A stretch of DNA of 5,409 nucleotides from Deltaproteobacteria bacterium RBG_16_54_11 (GTDB lineage: Bacteria; Desulfobacterota; B13-G15; RBG-16-54-18), in assembly GCA_001797905.1 (NCBI GenBank), contig MGQS01000061.1:1-5409 (forward strand), in the 5' to 3' direction. The notes beneath the pieces are model-generated. The model had not been told where the DNA came from. It saw only the letters and a list, made by a program, of their open reading frames with translations, and did not search any database. This document shows positions 1 to 4,497 of the stretch, piece after piece (position 1 is the stretch's first letter; each line of letters opens with the position of its first letter). Made by a program: the position numbers and the translations under genes.

Positions 1-13
1 CATATAAAAAGAA

Positions 14-20
14 AGGAGGT
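14..20 (+). promoter_or_regulatory. Strong ribosome binding site, closely spaced
   Basis: AGGAGGT matches the anti-Shine-Dalgarno core almost perfectly, but only two bases separate it from the ATG at 23, closer than usual. The start is still preferred because the Lys-Lys and hydrophobic segment that follow form a proper signal peptide, which would be lost at the next Met (residue 10). No promoter is visible in the 13 bases upstream, so the promoter lies outside the window or the gene is part of an operon entering from the left. Confidence 0.7.
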
Positions 21-22
21 AG

Positions 23-355
23 ATGAAGAAGACAATTTTCCTATGTTTGATGGCGGTGATTCTCGTGGCCGTCTTCACCATCGCGGGCATGACGCAGGGG
101 ACGGCGGCACCTGCGCCAACGGAGCAGCTGTTCAAGGAACAGTGCGCGCCTTGTCATGCCGGCGGGGGCAATATCGTCAACCCGAAGATGCCCCTCAAAG
201 GCGCCCCGCTGTTGACGACCTTTGCTGCCTTTCTCTCCCAGGTCCGCAAGCCGCAACCACCCATGCCCACATTTTCCCCGTCGCAGATCTCCGACGGGCA
301 AGCACAAAAGCTCTATGACTATATCCTGAAGCAAAATAAGGACGGATGGAAGTAG
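23..355 (+). CDS. Secreted monoheme cytochrome c, class I
   Basis: This is a 110-residue periplasmic electron carrier. Residues 1-28 are a Sec signal peptide: KK, a hydrophobic core LCLMAVILVAVFTIAGM, then a small-residue region ending near TAAPA. The mature part has one covalent heme site, C41-A-P-C44-H45, where His45 is the proximal ligand. Met81 in the PPMPTF segment is the likely distal ligand, and the C-terminal helix ISDGQAQKLYDYILK is typical of the small cytochrome c / CBB3-III fold. The C-terminal domain of the protein at 1204-1920 is a clear paralogue, about 45% identical by eye over about 70 residues and sharing RKP, PMP, F.PS and ISD..A..LY.YI. The gene is followed by a long repeat-filled spacer, so it is probably the last gene of its transcript. 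The redox partner is unknown; class and heme site are secure from the sequence. Confidence 0.93.
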   Translation: MKKTIFLCLMAVILVAVFTIAGMTQGTAAPAPTEQLFKEQCAPCHAGGGNIVNPKMPLKGAPLLTTFAAFLSQVRKPQPPMPTFSPSQISDGQAQKLYDYILKQNKDGWK

Positions 356-369
356 GTTCGGTTAAACGA

Positions 370-400
370 TGCCGCTGCGAGGCTGGGAAAGGCAGCGGCA
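370..400. repeat. Perfect 9-bp stem hairpin downstream of the first cytochrome gene
   Basis: TGCCGCTGC (370-378) and GCAGCGGCA (392-400) pair perfectly around a 13-base loop. The hairpin starts 15 bp after the stop codon at 355 and could end transcription or protect the mRNA end, but no T-run follows, so it is not a classical intrinsic terminator. The TGCCGC/GCGGCA core is the same as in hairpins at 447-461 and 522-536. The next bases contain CTTTGTATAA (406-415), the reverse complement of TTATACAAAG (2011-2020) beside another family hairpin, so this may be an inverted, longer member of the same repeat family. Confidence 0.65.
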
Positions 401-410
401 AGATACTTTG

Positions 411-416
411 TATAAT
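411..416 (+). promoter_or_regulatory. Consensus -10-like hexamer, no -35
   Basis: TATAAT is a perfect sigma70 -10 hexamer in a non-coding stretch upstream of the cytochrome gene at 665. No acceptable TTGACA-like element lies 16-18 bp upstream, where the hairpin arm at 392-400 sits, and the gene start is about 250 bp away. It may simply be part of the repeat unit, since the same bases occur inverted at 2011-2020. Weak evidence for a real promoter. Confidence 0.2.
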
Positions 417-423
417 GATGCTC

Positions 424-466
424 CTTTAAATCTTTTAAGGACTTCATGCCGCAAGGCGGCAGAAGT
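424..466 (+). repeat. Dispersed hairpin repeat, diverged copy A
   Basis: An AT-rich leader (TTTAAATCTTTTAAGGA, 425-441) is followed by a strong hairpin. ACTTC (441-445), a bulged A (446) and TGCCGC (447-452) pair with GCGGCA (456-461) and GAAGT (462-466) across the loop AAG. The arrangement matches the unit at 499-537 (TTTAGATTCTTAATGA leader, then TGCCGC-AGA-GCGGCA) with several substitutions and one small indel, so the two look like tandem diverged copies of one element. No open reading frame here looks like a protein gene. Confidence 0.6.
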
Positions 467-479
467 TGAAAGTGTCGCT

Positions 480-533
480 TTTCCCGCTTGCTCCCCAACC
501 TTTAGATTCTTAATGAGGGGATGCCGCAGAGCG
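480..533 (+). repeat. 54-bp exact direct repeat, left copy
   Basis: All 54 bases from 480 to 533 recur identically and in the same orientation at 5356-5409, an offset of 4876 bp; the match may continue beyond the window because the right copy is cut by its end. The unit reads TTTCCCGCTTGCTCCCC, then AACCTTTAGATTCTTAATGA, then GGGGATGCCGCAGAGCG, with TCCCC (492-496) able to pair with GGGGA (517-521) and a compact hairpin at its right edge. It lies in intergenic DNA and encodes nothing recognisable. The stretch just left is also weakly similar in both places (GTCGCT versus GCCGCC), so the ancestral unit may be longer. Confidence 0.92.
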
Positions 534-536
534 GCA
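522..536. repeat. Hairpin TGCCGC-AGA-GCGGCA, copy B of the family
   Basis: A perfect 6-bp stem with a three-base AGA loop sits at the right edge of the 54-bp repeat. The copy at 2036-2050 has the same loop, but its third base pair is T-A instead of C-G, with both partners changed together (524 and 534 against 2038 and 2048). Paired substitution argues that the folded form is what is maintained. Confidence 0.7.
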
Positions 537-570
537 GGGATCTGGCCACACCTACGGTGATCCTTGGTCA

Positions 571-585
571 GGGCCACCTTCGGCC
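571..585 (+). repeat. Short repeat GGGCCACCTTCGGC with GGCC/GGCC hairpin
   Basis: The 14-mer at 571-584 recurs exactly at 1055-1068 in the spacer on the other side of the cytochrome gene. Here GGCC (572-575) can pair with GGCC (582-585) around ACCTTC. The seven bases before it, TTGGTCA, appear as their reverse complement TGACCAA (1047-1053) before the second copy. It is another sign that both spacers are made of repeat material, though a 14-mer is short and could be partly chance. Confidence 0.4.
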
Positions 586-623
586 GTAATCCTTATCTTT
601 ATATTGGAGAGCGGGAGCGACAT

Positions 624-660
624 CCCCTCTATGGATATATCCAAAAGGGGGGGGAGAGGA
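624..660 (+). promoter_or_regulatory. Ribosome binding site with hairpin directly upstream
   Basis: CCCCT (624-628) can pair with AGGGG (646-650), enclosing the palindrome GGATATATCC (633-642). The right arm runs into an eight-G tract (647-654) that is continuous with the Shine-Dalgarno region GGGGAGAGGA (651-660), which ends four bases before the ATG at 665. Because the G tract gives several pairing registers, the left arm could shift and cover part of the ribosome site. The ribosome binding site is well supported; a regulatory role for the hairpin is inference. Confidence 0.45.
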
Positions 661-664
661 CAAG

Positions 665-979
665 ATGAAGGCTTTCAAGATAGCATTTATTTGCACGTTG
701 GCAATCGGGCTGCTCGTTGTGGTAGCCCTGGCAGCAGGCGATCCGGCAAAGGGGAAGATCCTCTTTAATGATCCCAAGCTGGGCAACGGAACGGCAGGGG
801 TATCCTGCAATAGCTGTCATCCGAATGGAAAAGGATTGGACAAGGCGGGCGACAGAACAGATCTCGCGCAGTTTGTCAATTCGTGCATCGTCAATGCCCT
901 GAAAGGCAAGGCCATTGATTCGAAGTCAGCCGCGATGGCCGACCTCATCGCCTATCTGAAGTCTCTCAAGGCGAGATGA
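665..979 (+). CDS. Secreted monoheme cytochrome c
   Basis: This 104-residue protein is a small periplasmic electron carrier. Residues 1-24 form a signal peptide (MKAFK, hydrophobic core, ALAAG cleavage region). The mature protein begins near GDPAKGKILFND, a usual start for class I cytochromes c. The heme site is C48-N-S-C51-H52, followed by PNGKG. Met91 in SKSAAMADLIAYLKSL is the likely distal ligand, inside the C-terminal helix, and Cys74 (FVNSCIVNALKGKAI) is an extra cysteine of unknown role. It is not a close copy of the first cytochrome gene, so the two probably serve different partners. It stands alone on its strand between two repeat-filled spacers, converges with the DUF2231-cytochrome gene downstream, and is probably transcribed by itself. 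The ATG is supported by the purine-rich ribosome site at 651-660. Confidence 0.93.
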   Translation: MKAFKIAFICTLAIGLLVVVALAAGDPAKGKILFNDPKLGNGTAGVSCNSCHPNGKGLDKAGDRTDLAQFVNSCIVNALKGKAIDSKSAAMADLIAYLKSLKAR

Positions 980-984
980 CGTAC

Positions 985-1003
985 CTCGCAGCAGAGCTGC
1001 GGG
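985..1003 (+). terminator. Stem-loop just after the second cytochrome gene
   Basis: CTCGCAGC (985-992) pairs with GCTGCGGG (996-1003) through one T-G wobble, with the same three-base AGA loop as the family hairpins at 522-536 and 2036-2050. GATG (975-978, overlapping the stop codon) and CATC (1004-1007) could form an outer stem. The position, six bases after the stop, suits a terminator or 3' end stabiliser, but there is no clean T-run after it. It may be another branch of the same repeat class rather than a dedicated terminator. Confidence 0.4.
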
Positions 1004-1021
1004 CATCTTAGTTCTCAAAAA

Positions 1022-1108
1022 ACTCTCCTCCCCCTTGTCGAAGATCTGACCAACGGGCCACCTTCGGCTCCGGCGGCCGCCGCCTTTGTGGCGGGGAGGG
1101 GAGAGAGT
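1022..1108. repeat. Long imperfect inverted repeat in convergent spacer
   Basis: ACTCTC (1022-1027) and TCCCC (1029-1033), separated by one bulged C, pair with GGGGA (1098-1102) and GAGAGT (1103-1108). Nested within is CCGCC (1080-1084) / GGCGG (1090-1094) around TTTGT, plus the repeated 14-mer at 1055-1068. The 87-bp element could form a branched fold or cruciform. It lies between two convergent genes and contains no plausible gene. It resembles a small non-autonomous repeat element, but no target duplication was identified. Confidence 0.45.
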
Positions 1109-1119
1109 AGGCCATTCAT

Positions 1120-1139
1120 CCCCCCAGCAAAGCGGGGGG
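1120..1139. terminator. C6/G6 hairpin between convergent genes
   Basis: Six C (1120-1125) pair with six of seven G (1134-1140), with an inner GC-AAA-GC turn and one bulged A. It lies between the ends of the genes finishing at 979 (+) and 1204 (-), where a bidirectional terminator would be placed. Neither side has the T-run of a classical intrinsic terminator, so the call is tentative. The remaining bases up to 1203 show nothing recognisable. Confidence 0.35.
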
Positions 1140-1203
1140 GTATACTGGCATATTTGGATAAAGAGAAACGGGCGCCAAGGATAGTAAAGGTTCTGACGGC
1201 CTC

Positions 1204-1920
1204 CTATTGCGCAGGATGCTGTTGCTTTTCCAGCACCTGGACGATGTATCGGTACAGCTCATCGGCCTGTTGATCGGAGATCTCGGACGGGCCGAAGGCA
1301 GGCATCGGGGCAACGGGCTTTCTGATCAGCACGACAAAGGTCTTGAGCTCCTTTATCGCCGGCGCGTTGATGAGGGGCTTATCCGGCTTGATCACGTTAC
1401 CCCCCCGGGGGGGGCATACGCTGCACTTTGCCTGGAATAGCCGCTCCCCGGCTTTATACTGTTCGGGTGCGGCTTGGGCCTTGTTCGTATAGACGAGCTG
1501 CGCGCCGAAATATCCCAGGCCGATAACGGTAAGCAGGCACAGGCTATAGATCGCCAGCAGGCCCCGGGACCCTTCCCGCCCCTTGCTGCCGAGAAACAGT
1601 CCGGCCGCCAGAAGGACCACGAGTATCCCCGAAAGGACGAGCTTCACGGTGATCGGAGCGAGCCACGCGCCGTGATAAAGATGCCACCAGTCCGTAAAGC
1701 CGAAGAGCACCACCGGGAACCAGAAGAGGAACGCCAGCATGATGCAGTAGCGGGCCGAGAGCGCCAGCGGCTGCCTCTTGAATAAGAGGGCGGTCCAGGC
1801 AAAGACGAATGCCCCTATCACCAGGCCTATGGGCATATGCACAAGGGCGGGATGTAGCGGATGGTGGTATCCCAGACCGTTCACGAAACGGTAAAACGCG
1901 TTTATCCACTGATCGATCAT
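1204..1920 (-). CDS. DUF2231-like four-helix membrane protein fused to a cytochrome c domain with altered heme motif
   Basis: This 238-residue protein has two parts. Residues 1-145 carry four hydrophobic segments (about 25-46, 58-77, 88-110, 121-142) and the HPLHPALVHMPIG start typical of DUF2231-type membrane modules; His20, His23, His28, His80 and His83 are possible heme or metal ligands. Basic residues in the loops at 48-57 and 111-120 place both termini outside, so the C-terminal part (about 150-232) would be periplasmic. That part is a cytochrome c domain paralogous to the product of 23-355, keeping C166, C169, Met206 (PMPAF) and the ISD..A.ELYRYI helix. The heme motif reads CSVCP: the proximal His is Pro170. 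This codon lies in a run of eight C followed by seven G, so a base-calling error is possible, but the frame is intact and only a substitution is needed. GGGGGAG upstream supports the start. It may pass electrons between the membrane and periplasmic cytochromes; without His170, normal heme binding would be doubtful. Confidence 0.85.
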   Translation of the reverse strand: MIDQWINAFYRFVNGLGYHHPLHPALVHMPIGLVIGAFVFAWTALLFKRQPLALSARYCIMLAFLFWFPVVLFGFTDWWHLYHGAWLAPITVKLVLSGILVVLLAAGLFLGSKGREGSRGLLAIYSLCLLTVIGLGYFGAQLVYTNKAQAAPEQYKAGERLFQAKCSVCPPRGGNVIKPDKPLINAPAIKELKTFVVLIRKPVAPMPAFGPSEISDQQADELYRYIVQVLEKQQHPAQ

Positions 1921-2010
1921 GCTGCTTCTCCCCCTGTCTCTGAAAAGGATTTCTTAAAGAAGCGATCAGTATAAGACGGGACTCGGCAGAGAGTCAAGTC
2001 CCACACCGCT

Positions 2011-2050
2011 TTATACAAAGATCTAAATGATGGGATGTCGCAGAGCGACA
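2011..2050 (+). repeat. Dispersed hairpin repeat, copy C
   Basis: The leader TTATACAAAGATCTAAATGA is followed by TGGGATGTCGC-AGA-GCGACA. Its right two thirds align with the 54-bp repeat unit (AGATTCTTAATGAGGGGATG then the hairpin) with few differences. The 6-bp stem TGTCGC (2036-2041) / GCGACA (2045-2050) is preserved by a double change relative to TGCCGC/GCGGCA. It lies about 90 bp upstream of the divergent gene ending at 1204 and 148 bp upstream of the prenyltransferase gene. Confidence 0.6.
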
Positions 2051-2059
2051 GAGCGGGGC

Positions 2060-2102
2060 AATCCCCCCTCACCCCCCTTTAGAAAGGGGGGATGGGGGGA
2101 TT
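2060..2102. repeat. C/G-rich interrupted inverted repeat
   Basis: AATCCCCCC (2060-2068) and CCCCCCTT (2072-2079) pair with AAGGGGGG (2084-2091) and GGGGGGATT (2094-2102), giving a 17-bp stem with one small internal loop (TCA/AT) and a TAGA turn. Hairpins of this AATCCCCCC type are, to my knowledge, common intergenic repeats in many bacteria. It lies in the divergent spacer, so it is unlikely to be a terminator for either neighbouring gene. It could affect both promoters or be passive repeat DNA. Confidence 0.65.
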
Positions 2103-2112
2103 TGAAACCTAG

Positions 2113-2139
2113 TTGCCAGGCAAATTATTCCTGGAACAA
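2113..2139. promoter_or_regulatory. Operator-like palindrome upstream of prenyltransferase gene
   Basis: CCAGG (2116-2120) and CCTGG (2130-2134) are separated by nine mostly A/T bases, with TTG (2113-2115) and CAA (2137-2139) extending the symmetry after a two-base skip. It sits 59 bp before the GTG start at 2198, a position suited to a regulator site or a promoter. CATAAT (2164-2169) could be a -10 hexamer but has no matching -35. The symmetry is visible; the function is a guess. Confidence 0.25.
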
Positions 2140-2197
2140 GCGGGGATGATCTGGTAGCATAGACATAATCTCATTTCTTCGACGAGGGGACCATTCC

Positions 2198-3139
2198 GTG
2201 ACTGCCGTGCCGGCGCAAACATCACCATCAGCCCTGAATAGGTTGAAGCTTTTCTTTGCCCTTTCCCGGACCCCGCACGGGTTGCTGGATATGGCCACGC
2301 CTGCTGTTGCCGCCTTGCTCTGGCACGGATCCTTCCCCGGGCTGAGGATCATCCTCGTGGGCCTTATCACCGTCTTTGCCGGATATACCGCCGTCTATGC
2401 CTTGAACGACCTGGTGGACCATCGTGTCGACAGGAAAAAGTTAAAGCGGGGAGGATTCCGCAACACCGAAAGCTACCTGGATGCCATGTTGATCCGCCAT
2501 CCCCTGGCCCAAGGTCTTTTGACATTCAAACAGGCCGTCTTGTGGACCGCCTGCTGGGCGCTTCTGACCCTGCTCGGCGCATACCTGCTGAACCCGGTCT
2601 GCGCCATCATATTCCTGGCCGCCTGCCTGCTCGAGACGATATACTGCCTCATGTGGAGAACCAGCCATCTGAGGACGCTGATCATGGGGGCGGTCAAGAC
2701 CTCGGGCGCCATGGCCGCGGTCTTTGCCGTGGACCCGCGCCCGTCCCTCCCCTTTCTGGTTCTCCTCTTTCTCTGGCTTTTTTTCTGGGAGATCGGCGGG
2801 CAAAATATCCCTGCCGACTGGACCGATATCGAAGAAGACAGGTCGCTTAAGGCTACAACCATCCCTCTCCGGCTGGGGCTTGGCCGTGCCAATGCGATCG
2901 TCCTTTTCTCCCTCATCCTCGCCGTGGCCTTGAACGGCCTCCTCCTGGGCTTTTCCCGGGTGGGAACGAAGCTCCCGCTGGTTGCCCTGTCGGCAACAGC
3001 CGGGCTCTATCTCCTCCTGATACCCGCCTACCGACTCTTTAAGACGCGGCAAAGGCCTCAGGCATCGATCCTCTTCAACAGGGCCAGCTATTACCCGCTC
3101 TCCGTGCTCGTCGTAGTGGGCATCATCGTTATGATCTGA
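2198..3139 (+). CDS. UbiA-family integral membrane prenyltransferase
   Basis: A 313-residue polytopic membrane enzyme of the UbiA superfamily, which moves an isoprenoid chain from a polyprenyl diphosphate to an acceptor ring using Mg2+. The first Asp-rich motif is N70-D71-L-V-D74-H-R-V-D78 after the second helix. The second is D207-W-T-D210-I-E-E-D214, followed by a conserved Lys218 and TTIPLRLG. About eight to nine hydrophobic helices are visible, and the length suits the family. The start is GTG, supported by GAGGGG eight bases upstream. The b5-DUF2231 gene follows after 22 bp and is probably co-transcribed, and a UbiE gene lies beyond on the other strand, which fits quinone synthesis. The substrate is not settled: 4-hydroxybenzoate or 1,4-dihydroxy-2-naphthoate prenylation are possible, but family members also prenylate hemes, chlorophyllide and other lipids. 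No gene symbol is given for that reason. Confidence 0.88.
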   Translation: MTAVPAQTSPSALNRLKLFFALSRTPHGLLDMATPAVAALLWHGSFPGLRIILVGLITVFAGYTAVYALNDLVDHRVDRKKLKRGGFRNTESYLDAMLIRHPLAQGLLTFKQAVLWTACWALLTLLGAYLLNPVCAIIFLAACLLETIYCLMWRTSHLRTLIMGAVKTSGAMAAVFAVDPRPSLPFLVLLFLWLFFWEIGGQNIPADWTDIEEDRSLKATTIPLRLGLGRANAIVLFSLILAVALNGLLLGFSRVGTKLPLVALSATAGLYLLLIPAYRLFKTRQRPQASILFNRASYYPLSVLVVVGIIVMI

Positions 3140-3161
3140 CATCTAAAAAAAGGAGCCGCCA

Positions 3162-3875
3162 ATGAAAGAAATCGATTCAAAAGAATTGCTGAAATTTAAC
3201 GGGAAAAACGGAAAGCCTGCCTATGTTGCCCATCAGGGCAAGGTATTCGACGTGAGCAAGAGCAAGCTATGGGAAGGCGGCGTCCACATGGACCGTCACC
3301 GCGCCGGCAATGACCTCACGACGGATATCCAGGCTGCGCCTCACGGCCCGGAGGTCCTCGAGCGATATCCGCAGGCGGCCGGTCTAAAGAAAAAAGAGGT
3401 TGCCGAGCGGCAGATGCCGGCGATACTTGCCCGGCTTCTCAAGCGGTTTCCCATGCTCAGGCGCCACCCTCATCCCATGACCGTCCACTTTCCCATCGTG
3501 TTTATGTTCGCCGCGACCATGTTTACGCTCCTCTATCTCCTGACTGGAATCTCGGCCTTCGAGCTGACGGCCCTCCACTGCCTCGGCGCGGGTCTTATCT
3601 TCACCCCGGTGGCCATGGCAACGGGCTATTACACCTGGTGGTTGAACTACCTGGCAAAGCCGCTCAGGCCCGTGACCATCAAGCAACGGGTGGCCATCGT
3701 CCTCATGATCTGCGAGATTATCGCCTTTGCCTGGAGGATCGCCGCGCCGGACATCCTCACTCCCTTCCGCCTCGCCAGTGGCATCTACCTGATCCTTATA
3801 CTCTCCTTATTCCCCCTGGCCGTCGTCCTCGGGTGGTTCGGCGCCAGCATGACCTTTCCCGTTGAGAAGGAATGA
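3162..3875 (+). CDS. Cytochrome b5-like domain fused to DUF2231-like membrane module
   Basis: This 237-residue protein starts without a signal peptide. Residues 1-80 are a bacterial cytochrome b5-like heme/steroid-binding domain: AYVAHQGKVFDVSKSKLW, then GGVHMDRHRAGNDLT and QAAPHGPEVL, with His43 or His46 and His61 as candidate axial ligands. A strongly basic linker (RLLKRFPMLRR, 91-101) leads to HPHPMTVHFPI and four hydrophobic helices (about 107-128, 135-157, 176-195, 205-227) resembling DUF2231. The basic linker and the basic loop 166-176 place the N-terminus and b5 domain in the cytoplasm. AGGAG (3151-3155) supports the ATG. It sits 22 bp after the UbiA-family gene and is probably in one operon with it, and its stop is 8 bp from the convergent methyltransferase. 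Role inferred: a membrane-anchored b-type electron-transfer protein, perhaps with quinone as partner. Whether it binds heme or a lipid ligand cannot be told from sequence. Confidence 0.85.
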   Translation: MKEIDSKELLKFNGKNGKPAYVAHQGKVFDVSKSKLWEGGVHMDRHRAGNDLTTDIQAAPHGPEVLERYPQAAGLKKKEVAERQMPAILARLLKRFPMLRRHPHPMTVHFPIVFMFAATMFTLLYLLTGISAFELTALHCLGAGLIFTPVAMATGYYTWWLNYLAKPLRPVTIKQRVAIVLMICEIIAFAWRIAAPDILTPFRLASGIYLILILSLFPLAVVLGWFGASMTFPVEKE

Positions 3876-3883
3876 ACCCTGAT

Positions 3884-4477
3884 TCAGATCTCTTTGACAG
3901 CCACCCCGAGGATTCCCAGCTTCTTGAGCTCCGTCGCATCCTTGAGGGAAAGCCCTGCCGTTGCCAAAGCCTCCCTGAGCTCTTGGCCGGAGAACCGATC
4001 CTCGGCGGGATGAAGGAGGATGTGCCTGGTGATGAAGTTCCGGTAAAGGGCCGGGTAGAGTTCTTCAAAAAAATATGCACCGCCCGGTTTTAAAACCCTG
4101 GCGATCTCTCCCAGGGCAGTGCGCCAATCAACCACATGGTGGAGCACCCCGAAGCCGAAGACTGCGTCCACAGAACCTCCCCGTATCGGAATGTAGGTTA
4201 CATCTCCCGCAAGGAGGGAAATCCTTTGTCGTTGCGCGGAGAGCTTCGCCTGTGCCTTGCGCACCATCCCGATGTCCAGGTCCATGCCGAGGATGCGGGA
4301 CAAAGGGAATTCCTCGAGCGCTATCCCGGCCCCTTTACCCCGGCCGCAGCCTACCTCGAGGGCGATTGATCCCGGCTTGAGCGGCATCATGCCTTTGAGC
4401 CGGCGGATCTGGATCCGTTGCTGCAACACCCGCAGCGGATTGTTGACGACCCACCTTTCCGCCCAGTTTAGTTTCAT
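3884..4477 (-). CDS. Class I SAM-dependent methyltransferase
   Basis: A 197-residue soluble Rossmann-fold methyltransferase of the Methyltransf_11 type. Motif I is ALEVGCGRGKGAGIAL (39-54) and binds S-adenosylmethionine. LGMDLDIGMVRKA (63-75) supplies the acidic residue for the ribose hydroxyls, GDVTYIPIRGGSVDAV (91-106) is motif II, and GFGVLHHVVDW with ARVLKPGG (108-133) is the UbiE-like post-motif. The C-terminal part (EELYPALYRNFITRHILLHP) is short, and the substrate cannot be read from it. It begins 20 bp after the end of ubiE on the same strand, so the two are probably co-transcribed. GGGAG in the gap lies about 12 bases before the ATG, slightly far, so translation may depend on ubiE. 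It lacks both UbiE signatures and is not a second UbiE. It could methylate a quinone precursor, another prenylated lipid or a small molecule. Confidence 0.85.
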   Translation of the reverse strand: MKLNWAERWVVNNPLRVLQQRIQIRRLKGMMPLKPGSIALEVGCGRGKGAGIALEEFPLSRILGMDLDIGMVRKAQAKLSAQRQRISLLAGDVTYIPIRGGSVDAVFGFGVLHHVVDWRTALGEIARVLKPGGAYFFEELYPALYRNFITRHILLHPAEDRFSGQELREALATAGLSLKDATELKKLGILGVAVKEI

Positions 4478-4497
4478 TCTAAAAGCCGTCTCCCTAC

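Noticed and set aside
424..537. CRISPR-like array from repeated hairpins
   Set aside because: The copies are diverged and only two are adjacent, without regular spacers or cas genes. They are dispersed repeat elements.
369..560. Plus-strand frame of 63 codons in the first spacer
   Set aside because: It runs through three hairpins and the 54-bp repeat and has no ribosome site or protein-like composition; it is repeat DNA.
1088..1273. Plus-strand frame across the second spacer into the fusion gene
   Set aside because: It crosses hairpin repeats and then the antisense of the cytochrome domain, and shows no motif.
1400..1414. Frameshift in the fusion gene at the C/G run
   Set aside because: Spacing from the second Cys to the GGN segment equals that of the paralogue at 23-355, and the frame is good on both sides, so only a substitution is needed to explain the lost His.
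1474..1785. Plus-strand open frame opposite the DUF2231-cytochrome fusion
   Set aside because: The product is charged and low in recognisable structure, while the minus strand encodes four helices and a cytochrome domain with a good ribosome site.
2441..3142. Long minus-strand open frame (233 codons) opposite the prenyltransferase gene
   Set aside because: The plus strand gives a membrane protein with both UbiA Asp-rich motifs. The antisense product is rich in Gly, Glu, Gln and Arg with no motif, as expected for a shadow frame in GC-rich DNA.
3872..4093. Plus-strand frame whose ATG overlaps the stop of the b5-DUF2231 gene (ATGA)
   Set aside because: The ATGA overlap looks like translational coupling, but the frame lies entirely opposite the C-terminal half of a clear methyltransferase and encodes nothing recognisable.
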